Below are positions 46,862 through 59,700 of a DNA stretch of 64,000 nucleotides, one piece after another (the stretch's first letter is position 1; every line of letters begins with the position of its first letter). The notes under the pieces were generated by a model. It was given only the letters and a program-made list of their open reading frames with translations, ran no database searches and was not told the DNA's origin. Made by a program: the position numbers and the translations under genes. Source of the stretch: Physcia stellaris (lineage: Eukaryota; Ascomycota; Lecanoromycetes; Caliciales; Physciaceae); NCBI GenBank assembly GCA_018902385.1, contig JABSSW010000057.1, positions 212,179 through 276,178 of the forward strand. The letters run 5' to 3'.

Positions 46862-47972
46862 TTGATGACAATATCGAGCAAAAACAGATTTCGAAATGTC
46901 AAACAATAATGTTTTGAATAACGAAACTTATTTTTTGATCGCGACTTGTCGACGAGTGCAAATTTGATCAGCGATAATTCGTTTCATTGACATATGTATA
47001 TATTTTTAGAACATCAATTTCTCGTTAATCGTTCGATGTTCTTTCATGATCGTTTTGGTTCGAAAGTTTTCAAAATAAATCGTACGTTATTGCATATTAA
47101 ATATCGCAACTCGATTGAAGCAATAAATATTGTGAAAAATGTTGTTTTGTCGTTGATATTGTCAATCGAGAAATGTCTAATCAATACTGAAATTCAAATG
47201 ATTCATTGATTGAAATCGTTTTCGTGTAATGTACGTTGCTGAAAATGTATTTCAATTAATTGTCGAGATTTTTATTATTTTTTCAACATATATACTCGTA
47301 CGATAATTTCAATTTATCTGTAAAAAGTTGAAGCGATCAATCGAATTTAGAATGAAAATTCTTTAACGTTCAAAAAAAATTGAAGTTGAAAACGTGTTTA
47401 CGAAAATTGTCGATTGAATCACTTTTTACTTTTCACATCATTTGAGCATCGTTTTTCATTATGAATTACATTATTGTATAGCAAACAACTCGTTCAATGA
47501 TTATGATTTGAACAACATAAAGTTATTGCTTTAATGCAATACACAACAGCAAAATCTATTTTGTTCAAAATTCTGAATCAGAATTTTGACATCTGTTTGA
47601 TATATGCATTTATTTCTAAAACAAAAACGAAAATCGTTGTTTTATTGATTTCTATTTTAACTTTTACTATTTTTTTTTTTTCACAGTGACATGAAATATG
47701 TCAATGCAATGTTTAATAAATATTTTCTAATTTGTTAATATGTATTGATGCAAAACGAATCTGTTTCTGAATGTTCAACGCTATGTGTTCTAAAATTATA
47801 GTCATTTTCGCGAGCGCATGATCGACTCATCAATGCAAAATTGAACGAAAAAAACAGTTATCACGATGATCGAAAAGAAACAAAATCAGAAATTGAACGT
47901 GACGAACACAAAGCGACTATAAATAACTGATTATTGAATGTAAATGATGCGAAAACTGAAATATTTTAAAAC
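46862..47972. other. AT-rich sequence without recognisable features
   Basis: The region between the recombinase relic and the 24-bp repeats. Slightly less depleted in AG/CT steps than its surroundings in parts. No domain found. Confidence 0.35.
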
Positions 47973-48088
47973 AAAACGTGAAAAATTGATTGAAACAAAA
48001 CGTGAAAAATTGACTGAAACAGAACGTGAAAAATTGATTGAAACAAAACGTGAAAAATTGATTGAAACAGAACGTGAAAAACTGACTG
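47973..48088 (+). repeat. 24-bp tandem repeat, in-frame (TKREKLIE-like octapeptide)
   Basis: Four full copies at 47973, 47997, 48021 and 48045 and a partial fifth at 48069, with only A/G and T/C differences. The period is a multiple of three, and one plus-strand frame reads a charged octapeptide TKREKLIE repeated, ending at a stop soon after. This could be the residue of a coiled-coil protein or a simple minisatellite. Confidence 0.85.
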
Positions 48089-48099
48089 TAAATATATTT

Positions 48100-48440
48100 T
48101 GACTGATGAAAATGTGAAAATATTTGATAATCGTCGCATAATGTTTATATATGCAAATAAGAAATCAGTATTTTAATGAAGCGAATTTGACTGAATGATT
48201 TAACGATTAGAACTGTAAATAAGCACTTTTCATTCAGAAAATCGCGAATTCGAATCGTATGATGAACAACGTGTTGAACAATCGAATGAATTATCTCATG
48301 ATTATAAACACAAAACGCAAATTCTGACGCGAATGAAAATTTTCAAAATAGTCGAATTGATAATTTGAAATCACTGCTAACATGTGAAATATAACAGACA
48401 ACAAACATAATTTTTTTTGTTGTTGTTGTGATCATGATGA
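48100..48440. repeat. dispersed repeat segment, inverted relative to copies at ~60.4 and ~61.1 kb
   Basis: The words TTTATATATGCAAATAA, CTGTAAATAAGCACTTTTCA and AACAGACAACAAACATAA recur on the opposite strand near 60,740, 60,680 and 60,475, in the same relative order. Weaker copies lie near 61,440, 61,380 and 61,165. This indicates a repeat family with at least three copies in block B. Confidence 0.6.
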
Positions 48441-48640
48441 AAAATCGCGCGAAATACGAAACAAAAAGAAAAAGCGATTGAAATGTTGACAAAACAACGA
48501 CGATTGCAAACAAAAATGACAAAACAAAATCGAATCAAGATGATGTGTGAATCGAAAAAAGAAAATAATAAAAATATCGCTCGAAAAAATAAAAACGATC
48601 TAGTCGTATTTGACGAAATGAATGATAATAAAAAAGATGA

Positions 48641-48862
48641 AAAAGAAAAAAAAATCGAACAGATGTTTCGACAGATTTCTTGTGATGAATTGCAAAAGAA
48701 ACGCAACAAATCGTAAAATTGCTAGTAATTAAAAAGAAAAAAATTGCAAAAAACGAAAAAAAAAAAAAACGAATCGAACAGATGTTTCGACAGATTTCTT
48801 GATTTGAATTGTAAAAAAAAAAAAAAAACGCAACAAATCGTAAAATTGCTAATGACTAAAAG
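48641..48862. repeat. about 115-bp imperfect tandem duplication
   Basis: Two copies share ATCGAACAGATGTTTCGACA, GATTTCTTG and ACGCAACAAATCGTAAAATT in the same order, separated by poly-A-rich joints whose lengths differ (up to about 16 A). Confidence 0.75.
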
Positions 48863-49139
48863 AAATCAGCTTCATGTATTGATATAAAGAATGATTTATT
48901 TCGTCGTCATCGAAAACATGATCGCACGATCACAATTGAACGTGTGTGAAATTTACGACGTGATGAAAATTCAAAAACGCGTTGAATCGTGTCAGAAATA
49001 CGTTTTTGAAATTCAGAATTTCGAATTACAACTCATCGTCATGATGAAAAAGACATTGCAACAATGTAATGTAATGATTGCAAATTGAAAAAAAAATAAA
49101 TAGAAATGAAAAAAAATTGCGAAAACGAATAATAGATTA

Positions 49140-49355
49140 TGTAAAATGCTATGCAGAAATATAGTACTACTACATAATTACACGAGAATATCGAAATGAG
49201 AAACAAATACAAGAAATCTGCAAAAACATATGTAAAAATTTGATTTCTTGAATGCGTCAAGTCGAATTTCGACTCTAACATTCGATGTGATAAAATAACG
49301 ATGTTAATTCGATGTTAATTTTGTCAGATGTTGAATTCGATGTACGCTCGTCACA
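49140..49355 (-). repeat. Gypsy LTR (3' LTR in element orientation)
   Basis: It starts TGTAAAATGCTATGCAG and ends GTACGCTCGTCACA. It aligns end to end with 56535-56752; differences are mainly transitions, found in both copies. Confidence 0.92.
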
Positions 49356-50739
49356 TTATTTTTCGTTTTTTTTTCAGTTTCGTCTCGAAGCGATCAACTG
49401 AATTCGTCTTCTTTTTTAATGATGAACGTTTTGCGCGATTTAGATGCGCTGTTGAATGATGTTGAATTGAATGAATGATTGATGAAATGAAAAATAAATT
49501 CGAAATCTTTGTGAAATCGATTTCGCTCGCGAGATCGATTCGTTAAAAATCGTGAAAACATCAGATCGATTAACGATGAAATGAGCAATCTGATCATGTT
49601 AGTAAAATCATCGTAACAATGTTTAACGTCTTGATATTTTCGCGTATGCGAGAGTTCGTGTGTACATTGCATGCGATAAAGCGTGAATGTAATGAATGTT
49701 CTGAAAAATAATCAATTCATACGTTTCGTAAAAAGTAATTTCGACGAGCATTAATAAATAAGAAATTGTGAATTTGACTTAGCGCGTCAGCAATCTTGAG
49801 AATTCTTGCAACATCAGATTGATATCACGAGACGAGCAGTTTGAACAAGTCGATAGAATTTTTATCATCACGATTAACGCGTTGATGTTATCGCATATAC
49901 GACGTTTGATTCGTACATTGCATTCAGCGAAATATGCATGTATTAGATTTTCTGAAAAGCAAGTATTTTGAACGAATTTTACAAATAGCTTCGCGTGTCA
50001 TTAGTAAGCAATTGAGAATCTTGTTGAGGAACTCGTAAATGTTCGAACTTTTCTGACAATCTGTTGTCAATTCATATCATTGCATGACATTTTACATTAT
50101 TATTTATTGTTCAGTAAGATTTGACGACAATTTCTGAAAATGTTTCTGACACGATTCAACTTTTCATGCGACGTAAATTCTGACAATAAGTAACGCGAAA
50201 TAGCATGAAAGCGAAAAATCGAAACAAAAACTATTTGAATCAGTTTGACAATGAGTTGTAAATGAATTCATGTTGACGTTTTCTGATCGATCATAGACGA
50301 TGTTTATAATTTAGTCATTTCGTAAAGCAGATTTCGCTGTTTTCGAACTAGTTTCGTAAAAACATTCACAATGTTTTGAGCATTTTGAAATTCGTCATCG
50401 TCGACATAATATCAGATTCGATCATGAAAATTTCAATTCGATCATTTGCAACGATATTGAAAACGATAATAATGATATCGAGATTGCAATATATCATCGA
50501 GTTTTCACTCAAACATTTCATTTGCAATAACTGATTTTGAAAAATCGTTATGTTGTTTTTTCAACGAATTTCTAGGATTTTTTTCAACAATCAGAAATGA
50601 AAAATTGAATGAATGTGCATGTCGTCGAACAATTTCAATTCATAAACGAGATTTTTTTTTTGATCACTTTGTATGAATTCAGTTTTTTGTCGTTCAGCTT
50701 GTTTGACGAGCGAATCGTTTTAATATGACGACGATTCAA

Positions 50740-51540
50740 TCAAACGTAATTTTCTATTTCAAAGCTTATCGGAAAACGCGATTTGTTGATTCGAGCAATC
50801 ATTTTTTGTTTTGCATCGACAGCATTGATTTTGACGTATTCGATGATACGATTCATTTTTTCGACAATGAATTCGTTTTGTTTAATCAGCAGACGTTTTC
50901 TAGTGATTTCGTAATCATTTAGATTTGATTCAAAGATCATTCGAGAATGATAACTCTTATTAGTGAAAAATGAAATGAGTTCGATGATTGTTGAAACATC
51001 GTTGTTGTCAGCGAATTTCATGATATTTATTCAATCAACTCAATCGTCTTGACGATAATTGCAATACAAACGCAATCGAATTTCGATATTTTGATTCGTT
51101 CGCTCGATTTGATCATCGATTTCAAATTGAAAAGCAGTGAACAATTTACATTTGATTTTTAGTCGCTTACAGAAAACTTTTCAAACGCGATTTACAAATT
51201 GATCATCTCGATCTGAAATGATGAAAAAAGTAATTCATGAGTACGAAATACGTAATGAAACAATATTTTGACACAGATTTGAATTGCTAAATCATCGTCA
51301 TCGATCACACAAGAAACGTAATGACGTTTTTTGATCAAACGATCGATGATTGTACAAATGACATTGTTATTTCTGAAGTCAAATAATTCAATTATGAAAT
51401 TCATCGATATATCAATTCATCGTTGATTGAGAATCGACAATGAAATTAACAATTCGTGACGATCATCGTGTGAAAATTTCGATCGTTGACACTTGTGACA
51501 ATTACGAATGTAACGTTTAATGAATAATTTCATATTAAAT
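50740..51540 (-). pseudogene. Gypsy integrase
   Basis: At about 51,480-51,515 the minus strand encodes RYIRNCHKCQR, the CxxC half of the integrase HHCC zinc finger. The frame 51404-51192 reads MNFIIELFDFRNNNVICTII, then DRLIKKRHY and FRTHELLFS, the integrase core with its first Asp. The frame 51021-50740 (KFADNNDVSTIIELISFF, ARINKSR) covers the C-terminal part of the core and the linker to the chromatin-binding end. Stops between these pieces break the frame. Confidence 0.85.
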
Positions 51541-51649
51541 CAATAGTAATAGCGTTTAATGAATTTTTCAATACGATTCATGCTCGAATGTGCACAAAAG
51601 AACTGATCATGAACATCACGAATTATTTCAATCATGAGATTTAATTTGT

Positions 51650-52505
51650 TTGATATTCATAGATTTTTGTTTTTAAAGAGAATTTCGTTTCGATCGAAGC
51701 AATTTTGCAAATTTATTTTTTCGTTGATAATTTGATCATCGACTAGAGTTTGACGATAATTAATGCAATTTTCGTCGTTTCGATTGATTTGCATGACGCG
51801 TTCGTACAAATCGTTTTGAACGTCAATCGAACATAATTGCAATCGAAAAAATGACAACAGAATTTGTTTTTTATAGAATTCACGTTCGTCGTTTTCGACG
51901 AAACGAAATTCAAACATTTTAATCAAAACATTTGTTTTGACGTTTTTGATTTCGAATTGATACTGAATTTTAATGTTGTAATTCGTCAAAATCTCGACTC
52001 AACGTATCTGACGAAAAATAAATTTCTTGTTTGTCATAAAGATTTTCAGATTTTTGTGATCGATATAGATTTCAACTGATTCGTCGATGTTTTCGAATTC
52101 TGATCTTCAATGCTCCAAACATCGAATAATGACCAGAAATTTCTTGTCATATATCTCGTAATTGCATTCGGCAGAAATCATCTTTTTGCTGAAAAAAGCC
52201 ACCGAATGAAGCATTCCGTCGTCGTCGTATTGGGATAGAACTTCATTTAAACACCAATCTGAGAAATCGATTTCCAAAATAGCCTTACGATTACGATCGT
52301 AATGTCGAAAAATTGAAACCTCGATTATTTGCTTTTTCAGAGCTTCGAATGCTTCGTTAGCGAAATCGATTCATTCGAAATCAGTTATTTTTTTTTTTGA
52401 TTATTCGAGTTAAAAATTTGACGAATTTCGAAAACGCTTTAATGAAACGTCGATAAAAATTGCAAAAATTCACAAACGTTTACATTTTCTTGATGTACGT
52501 TGAAC
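51650..52505 (-). pseudogene. Gypsy RNase H
   Basis: Read from 52,370 to 51,680 on the minus strand, successive pieces match the RNase H domain that follows RT in Gypsy elements: the FSDWCLNEVLSQYDDDG region, SAECNYEIYDKK, and YIDHKNLKIFM with the catalytic Asp-His. TGA codons stand at two conserved Trp positions (after CLEH and after FRQIR). Confidence 0.75.
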
Positions 52506-52509
52506 GAGT

Positions 52510-53394
52510 TCAATTGACGATGTTTTGCATTTTTTTGAAATTCATGCGTAAATCTTTTGTCGATAATATGATTTTTAGAAATGAGATTTTCGTCTGAAAG
52601 AACTCGCATTTCTTGATATCGACCTGAAGATCAGTCTCTTTCAGCTTTTGAAAAACTTGAGTGAGATGTCGTTCATGTTGCTTTCGGATTTTGCTGTAAA
52701 TGAGAATATCATCCAGATACACTTGACAGAAATGATTAATATATTCAAACAGCAAGTCGTTCATGTAGTGCTGCCAACTGATCGGGTCATTGATAAAATC
52801 GAAAGACAGTACATGATACTTGTAGATGTCTAACGAACATATGAAGATAGTAAGATTTTCGCTTTGTGAATCCATTCGGAATTTATTGAAAGTCGATATA
52901 ATATTCAATTTGAACAAGAACTTACAATCGATAACTCTAGCAAGAGTCTCTTCAATCAACGGAATAAAATAACTATTACGTTTGATTATGACGTTCAGCT
53001 TTCGATAATTCACGCACAGACGAAGCTGTTCATTCGACTTGACGACGAATAGGATAGACGAGGCATAGGGCGTCTTGCTTGAGCTGATAAATTCTTTTTG
53101 AAGATTATCGTGTAGATATTTCTGAAGAGTCTCGAGTTTCTTGGGCGATAGGGGATAGACTCGGCTTCGAGGCAGTTGATCCGAATCTTCGGTCAACTCG
53201 ATTTTGTGATCGTAAAATTTATGAGAAAATAGTTTGTTTGTTTTTTTCGAATTGAATACATTTTCGAAACGTTTAAGAAATTCAGAAATTTTACGCTTTA
53301 ATTTTTCGACGACTGTTTTCATGATTTTGAGAACTTTTTTGAAATTCAGATCAGAATCAGTCTCTATTTTAGCTAATTTTTTTGACGTTGTCAA
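52510..53394 (-). pseudogene. Gypsy reverse transcriptase, 294-codon open fragment
   Basis: The longest open frame in the AT-rich DNA. It contains the RT landmarks in order: LPRSRVYPLSPKKLETLQKY, LRLCVNYRKLN (fingers), FKLNIISTFNKFRMD (first catalytic Asp replaced by Asn in the D-L box), SWQHYMNDLLFEYI, and the catalytic VYLDDILIYSK. Gly residues expected around FGL and FLG are replaced. It stays open because CpT/CpC mutation rarely creates stops except at Trp codons, not because it is selected. Confidence 0.9.
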
Positions 53395-53805
53395 TAATTT
53401 CGTTCAGTTTTTTCATGATCAATGAAAATGTCTTGACTTCTTTTTTTTTTCTTTAGATTTTGCTAAAGATTGAAAAATCGTCGCGTCGATGAACGTCACG
53501 TTCAATGATATATCAGAATCGAAATTTTGTTCGTCATTTTTCATTCTCGAGATCGTGATTTTAGATCGTCGATTAAATCGACGTGCAAATTTTTTGAAAA
53601 TGTCAAATTTTCTTATCGAAACGTTAATTAGATTCGATTTTTGAATTTCACGTATGATTTTTGTTTTTCGTTTTTTTTTTGAACGACTTATTCGAAAAAT
53701 ATTTCTTGTTTATTTTTTCAATGACATATTTGAAATCTGAGTTCAAGAATTTTTCTATTGATTGTTCGTTTTTTTTCGAGTCTTTTACAGTAGAACGAGA
53801 AGAAG

Positions 53806-54306
53806 TTATTCGAAAAATGTCGAAATTGATCGTCTTTGCAATATTTGATACTTCTGAACGTTTGTCGATGAAAACGACGTCAAAAATCGTTCAAAAGATG
53901 ACAAATAGAACGTTCTATTCGATTGCTTGTTCGAATTAAATAACTTTTGAAATATAAACGAACGTGAAAGCAGAAAAAAAATTTCAACGTGATCACAATG
54001 ATTCGAAGTGAAATAGCATTCGTCGTTGATCATATTGAAAATCATTTCATGTTTGTTCATTCAAGATTTTTTTAGAATCAGCGAATGTTGTTCTATTTTG
54101 ATGATGAACAATGAAACGAAAAGTTTTGAATGATTTTGTATCGTCATTTTGAACAATATTTGATGAATAATAGATTTGATTTTCGTTTTTTCGAAATTAA
54201 AAATTTTTTTAAATCGCGACAAAGAAATTGAAATTAATTTTAATTTATGACATTTTTTGCGCAGTTTCTTCATTAATGAAAACGTATTCAGAAATATCGA
54301 TATCAA
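53806..54306 (-). pseudogene. Gypsy protease
   Basis: Two frames in phase, 54306-54061 and 54060-53806, are separated by one TGA. The second continues at NKHEMIFNMINDECYF. The stretch FLNTFSLMKKLRKKC is the region after the protease Asp-Ser/Thr-Gly motif. FVSLFIIKIEQHSLIL then stop-MNKHEM corresponds to the conserved end of Gypsy proteases, where a Trp precedes MxxHG. Confidence 0.75.
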
Positions 54307-54627
54307 TTAAATCATGAATCATGATTTTTCTATCATTCGAAGACAGATTTATCTTCTTAATTAAAAATTTACAATGAAATTCGTTAAAGATGTTATGCTG
54401 AAAGTCTCGTGAACAAACTTTGATAATTTTCTTCGCGTTTTCGAAAAAAACTGTTAATTTTTCGATTCAACGTCGAATGTGATTGAAACATCGAAATTTA
54501 TATTATCGTCGTCGATGCTTGAAGAGTTACCGTTGATCAAAAAAATGATCTGCAGATTAAGCATTTCTTGCTTGACCAAATTGTCGATTCAATTATCAAG
54601 TAATTTGTCAGAAGTGCATTTCTTTCA

Positions 54628-54999
54628 TCAATGATCTTCTTCATCACATTTTCGGCATTTCTTCTTCAGTTTAGACAGATTAAAACGAGCAGTGACAATT
54701 TTATACGCTTTTTTCTTTAAAAAAGTCGTATATTTAGTTTTCAAGTCTTTTATGTATTGCTCATTGCGACGAACTCGAGAACTTAGCTGACTGATCGATG
54801 ACCTGCCTCTAGTGAAAAAAATGTTGATTTTAACATCGTTGTTTTTGATGCGACGATGCTTGTTATTCATGATTTGAAATTTGCGAAAATAATCGTCAAG
54901 AATTTTATAATCGTTCAAAACAACGTCGACATGTTGAAATTTCGTTGTGATTTTTTTTTCGAAATCGTGAATTTTGTTCGTTTCATTTTTTTTGAGCAA
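54628..54999 (-). pseudogene. Gypsy gag C-terminus with zinc knuckle
   Basis: A 123-codon frame ends KKKCRKCDEEDH, the start of a CCHC zinc knuckle (C-x2-C-x4-H) with the usual Gly replaced. The preceding segment is Lys/Asn-rich. It lies upstream of the protease in element orientation, as expected for gag. Confidence 0.7.
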
Positions 55000-56337
55000 T
55001 TGATTGATTAAAAAAAAAATTCGAAATAAAACTCGTTGAAAAATTCAATGAATTTCATTTTCAAATCATCGTATTGACGACGAACGTTTCGAAAATGATC
55101 AACATCGATATAAATGTCGTTCAAAAATTTGAAAATTTGATCAATTGATTCGAAAAAATTGCGTTTAATTTCGCGTCGAGTATCGATATGTTTCGCAAAT
55201 TTTTTTTTTGTTCAGTCAATAATTGCAAAGATTTTTTTGAATTTATCGACGTATCAATCGAAATTGACTTTCAATTTATCAATGCATTTATTTTTTCAGA
55301 TATCGTAACGAATGTATTCGAATGTATTGAAATTTTTATGTTCAAAGAAGATAGAAAAATCAAGATGTCGAGACGAGCGCGTTTTAAAATCAAAACGAGA
55401 TTTTTCAACAGAAAAATCAAATTGTTTGAACGAGCGCTTTTTAAGCTCAAAACGAAAATTCTTTTTCGAAGTTAGAAAATTTTTCAGACTTTGATAATTT
55501 AACGATTTTTTTTTCGTTGTTTATTTTTATTTTCACGAACACGTTGAGTCTTGAAAAGTTCATTACATTGAGTTTGAACAGCAGAGACTTCGACTTTGAC
55601 GACACGCAAAATTTCGTTAATTTCATATTTTTCTTTATTATGATTCGAGATTTTGATTTTCATGTTTTTCACTTGAAGATTTCAGATCCGAATGACGATC
55701 ATTTCTCGATTTCGATCTCGTCGAAAAATTTCGAAAATAATTCATAATTCGTCGAAATGACTGACGATCATTGATTGAAATTGTTGTTTCGATGAGATGT
55801 TTATCGAATTAACGATTTTGAGCGATTCGTTTTCATCAAGTTCATCGTCATTTTGACTAGAGTTTAAGACAAGAAAGATGTCGATGATATGTTGCTCGAA
55901 ATTTGTGATTATTCGATCAGAAACATACACGTTTAATTGTGTGATCTCGCTAAGCAGTAATCGATCTTTCAGATTGATTTCGGAAAGAAAACTTGAAGAA
56001 ATCATGACTGTGAACTGAGATCGAATAATTGTTGAAACAGAAAAAAAAAAATGAACAAAACAATGATTTAAATAGATCTTGATGATTGAATTTCACTCAA
56101 AATGACAGATTCGATGTGATGTTGAGTGAAATTTCTAGATGTTTGCTTATGATGAAGCAAATGAGTGTTGAATAAAAATGTTTGTTTGTTAATGTGTTTT
56201 CTGATAATCTGATTTGATGATTTTCTGATTTTCAAACACGAATGCTTCGTCAAAAGTGATAAAGAGAAAAATTTGTTGTATTGTAAATCGAGACTATCGC
56301 GTAGATTCGTCTGTTTTGAACGTTCTTTAAGACAAAG

Positions 56338-56455
56338 CAAACGAGTTTATTATGTTTCGTTTTTTTTTCAATTCACAACGAGTTTATTATGTTTCGTTGT
56401 TTCGTTGAATGATCAAAATCAAATTGAGTTTATTATGCTTTTATTCGTTCATTGA
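56338..56455. repeat. short repeats in the Gypsy 5' leader
   Basis: The word GAGTTTATTATG occurs three times (two longer copies ACGAGTTTATTATGTTTCGT) between the 5' LTR and gag of the Gypsy element. Confidence 0.7.
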
Positions 56456-56534
56456 ATTTAATTGTAAAAAACTTTGTTTATTTGAATGCTCGCGTATCAT
56501 GAACGAGCATGAAGAAAAAATGATTTCGATATAA

Positions 56535-56752
56535 TGTGAAATGTTATGCAGAAATATAGTACTATTACATAATTACACGAGAATATCGAAGTGAAAAGCA
56601 AATACAAGAGACTTGCAAAAACATATGTAGAAAATTTGATCTTTTGAATACGTCAAGTCGAATTTCGATCTTAACATTCGATGTGATAAAATAACGATGT
56701 TAATTCGATGTTAACTTTTGTCAGATGTTGAATTCGATGTACGTTCGTCACA
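56535..56752 (-). repeat. Gypsy LTR (5' LTR in element orientation)
   Basis: It starts TGTGAAATGTTATGCAG and ends GTACGTTCGTCACA, followed by the target duplication GATTA. Partner of 49140-49355. Confidence 0.92.
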
Positions 56753-56757
56753 GATTA

Positions 56758-59700
56758 AACGAGTTTGCGAAATCAAGTTTTGTCGATTTCGCAATATCAA
56801 CATCACGAAATCATGACAATGAATTTATATGAAATGAAAACATCAAAGCAATTTCATCACGACTAATGCACAATCGATATGACATATAGCATTTATTTTT
56901 GAAAAAGTCTATATTAATGTTTTCGCACGAATTGAAAAATTGAACATCGAAATTTAAAAAACAAAATTACATTAAATTAACATGAATAGAAATCAAACAT
57001 AACAAAATCATTTTAACATCATTGTTTTTATGAATACAACATGCAAAAAACATCGATTTGACAACGATAAATATATTTTTTTTCATAAATTGTTATAATG
57101 ATTACACGTTGTCAATTTTCTGAATTCGAAACGATGTTTTTTCAACAATATTATTTTCATGTGTTATTGTTTTTGTAATTCATAGTGTAAATTGTGCTTT
57201 GACTTTACATTATCGTGATTTTTAGAAATAAATGTTTTCGATCAAAAAAAATCGATGAAAATGTGAACATTTTCTCGATGTTTAAATTATTCTTTAATAT
57301 ATTATACTCGTACGTTGACGAAAAATGATAACTAAAATTAAATAATCGTTGATTTTTTATTTGATATTATGCAATTACGATGATATTGTTCATTTCATTG
57401 ACAACGATATTTTTGATCAGTTGTTGTTATTTCAACATGTGAATATTTTCGCGTCAACACATATTCATCATTAGCGTCGTTTGTAAAATCATTTCTGTTT
57501 ACATGAATTTCAATTTTTTTTTTTTTTTTTTGTTGTTTAAACATCACGATCATTATCATCATGTCTCGTAACGCGAATCAGTTGATCATTTGTAAATGTA
57601 TTATTGAATCGAAAATGTGTATGACTTTTGATATATGTTCAAACATATTCGATGAAATTGTTATCAACGTCAATATTTTCGTCGTAAATGAAAATGCGAA
57701 AAAATGCGCACACGTTGATTGATGTATGCGAAACTTCGTCAACGTTTATCAAAAACGAACTTTTTCAATTTATTGAAATTTACGACGATCATACAATCTT
57801 TTTGACGAACGTCAATCGTTTCGTCTCGTTTCAAATCATTCATTCGAAACAGTTGAAAACTTTGACTATTCAAATAAACTTCGAATTTCAATGTTCATAA
57901 CATTGTTGACGCAATTTCAAATCATCGATCGAAATGTTCGTTCGTTTTGCATTCATTGCGTCGTCACGAACAGTCGTGTTTTTCGCGTTTGTCGTCAAAT
58001 CAAAGCGCAATCTGAAACATGCGACGAATGTTGATGAAAACACAAAACGTTGAAATGTTCGTTGAATATGTTTTTTTTTTTTTTTTCGTTTCATTCGAAA
58101 CGAATGAAACGATTGCTGATTTATGATGTAAATTCGATACGCGTAAAATTTGCGATCGCAAAAATGATGTTTTCGATCTTTTTCAAAATTAAAAATTCTT
58201 TTGTGCATGACAAAAGCACGCGAATTTCGTATCAATGTTATGAAAACAACATTGTCGAATTTCGAAACGTGTTTTTCGCAACGACAATCAAATCGTCAAA
58301 AATTGTTCATTAATCAATTTACGACAAATCGCAAACGATTACAAAAGTCGATTTCAATGTCGACAAAAATGAATCATTATTTCTGTTTCAGAATGAAAAC
58401 GAATTCATGAATATGACACAAAAATTCATTTTGAACACGACGACAATTTCGACGATTTCGAATTTGACGATTTCGAAATCGAACGATTCGATTTTATCGA
58501 ATTTCAAATCGTTGTTTTCGCATCAATTGAAAAAACAAAAATTTCGAATTTTCGTTTTACAAAAATATTTACAATTTGAATTTCAAGATCGCGTCGCTTT
58601 CGCGTCGCAAAAAAAATTGTAAATGTGTTTTCTAAAAAAATTTAAAAAAATTCACTTTTTTGATTTATAAAAAAAATATCAGACGATATTGAATGAAAAC
58701 AAAAAAAATATATTGAAAATTGTGTTGACGAAAAAAGTCAAACAAAAAAAATGTATTAAACGTTGACGAAAATATCATTTTCGAACATTCAAATGAAAAA
58801 AATGTCGAATCAAACGACGAGAACGAGAAATAATGAAATGAAATTGTGATTTGAAATGAAATTGAACACAATTGAATTTTTTGTTTCGAAAATAATCATG
58901 TTGTGTGTCGATTTCAATGCATTTTTCGTTATATACGAAATTGAAAAAAAAATTTTTTGCATTGTTGTTTGATTATGAACTTTTTTGAATTTTTTTGAAA
59001 CAGTCATGTTCTTTTCGCGATTGTAAAACATCATTTTGTAATTTATATCAAACTTGTTCAACAATCAAGCGATGCGAATAAAACGCGAAATTTGAAAAAA
59101 TAAAATCGAACGTGTTACGACGCATAGAAAAGAAATTTGACGTCGAACGTTGAATGTTTAAACATTATTTCAATGATCAAAATGTATTGAAAAATTTTGT
59201 TATGAAAAACGATTTTATTGCAAAACATCGTTATACACGATATTGTAAAAAAATTGACATTATTCGCATCAAAACAAATTTGCATTGTATTTACTTTTCA
59301 TTTTTAAATTTCGTTGATTCGTTTTTTTTTTATTTTGTTGTTTCTTTACATTATTCGTACAAAGATGTTTTTTAATAAATGCAATTGATTAATGAACAAT
59401 TTTTTTTTGTATCTAGTAAATTTGATGTTGTCAAACAGTTATTCTTTATAAATTGTGACTTGATTTGATTTTGTTGATGTTAAAATGTTTTGATGATATT
59501 TAATTTTTGTCTTGAATAAAAAAATGAATTTTTTTTTATTATTTTGATATTTGCAATTTGAAATGATACGAAAACAACAATTTATAAATATTTAAAACGA
59601 AATGTTGATAATTATAACATTACGATCAATAAATATGAAAACAAATGTTTTCATTTTTTATGTTGTTTTTTCATTTCATATGTTAATTAAATGATCATCA

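Larger units (their letters stand above)
49140..56752 (-). mobile_element. complete Ty3/Gypsy LTR retrotransposon, heavily C-to-T mutated
   Basis: LTRs at 49140-49355 (216 bp) and 56535-56752 (218 bp) start TGT and end ACA. They are flanked by a perfect 5-bp target duplication GATTA (49135-49139 and 56753-56757). The 7,613-bp element reads on the minus strand with the Gypsy order gag, protease, reverse transcriptase, RNase H, integrase. All frames are broken, mostly by TGA at former Trp codons, and Gly is nearly absent. Before the 3' LTR the minus strand has an A/G-rich polypurine-like run (49356-49375). The element is dead but structurally complete, so insertion was followed by mutation rather than deletion. 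Confidence 0.92.
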
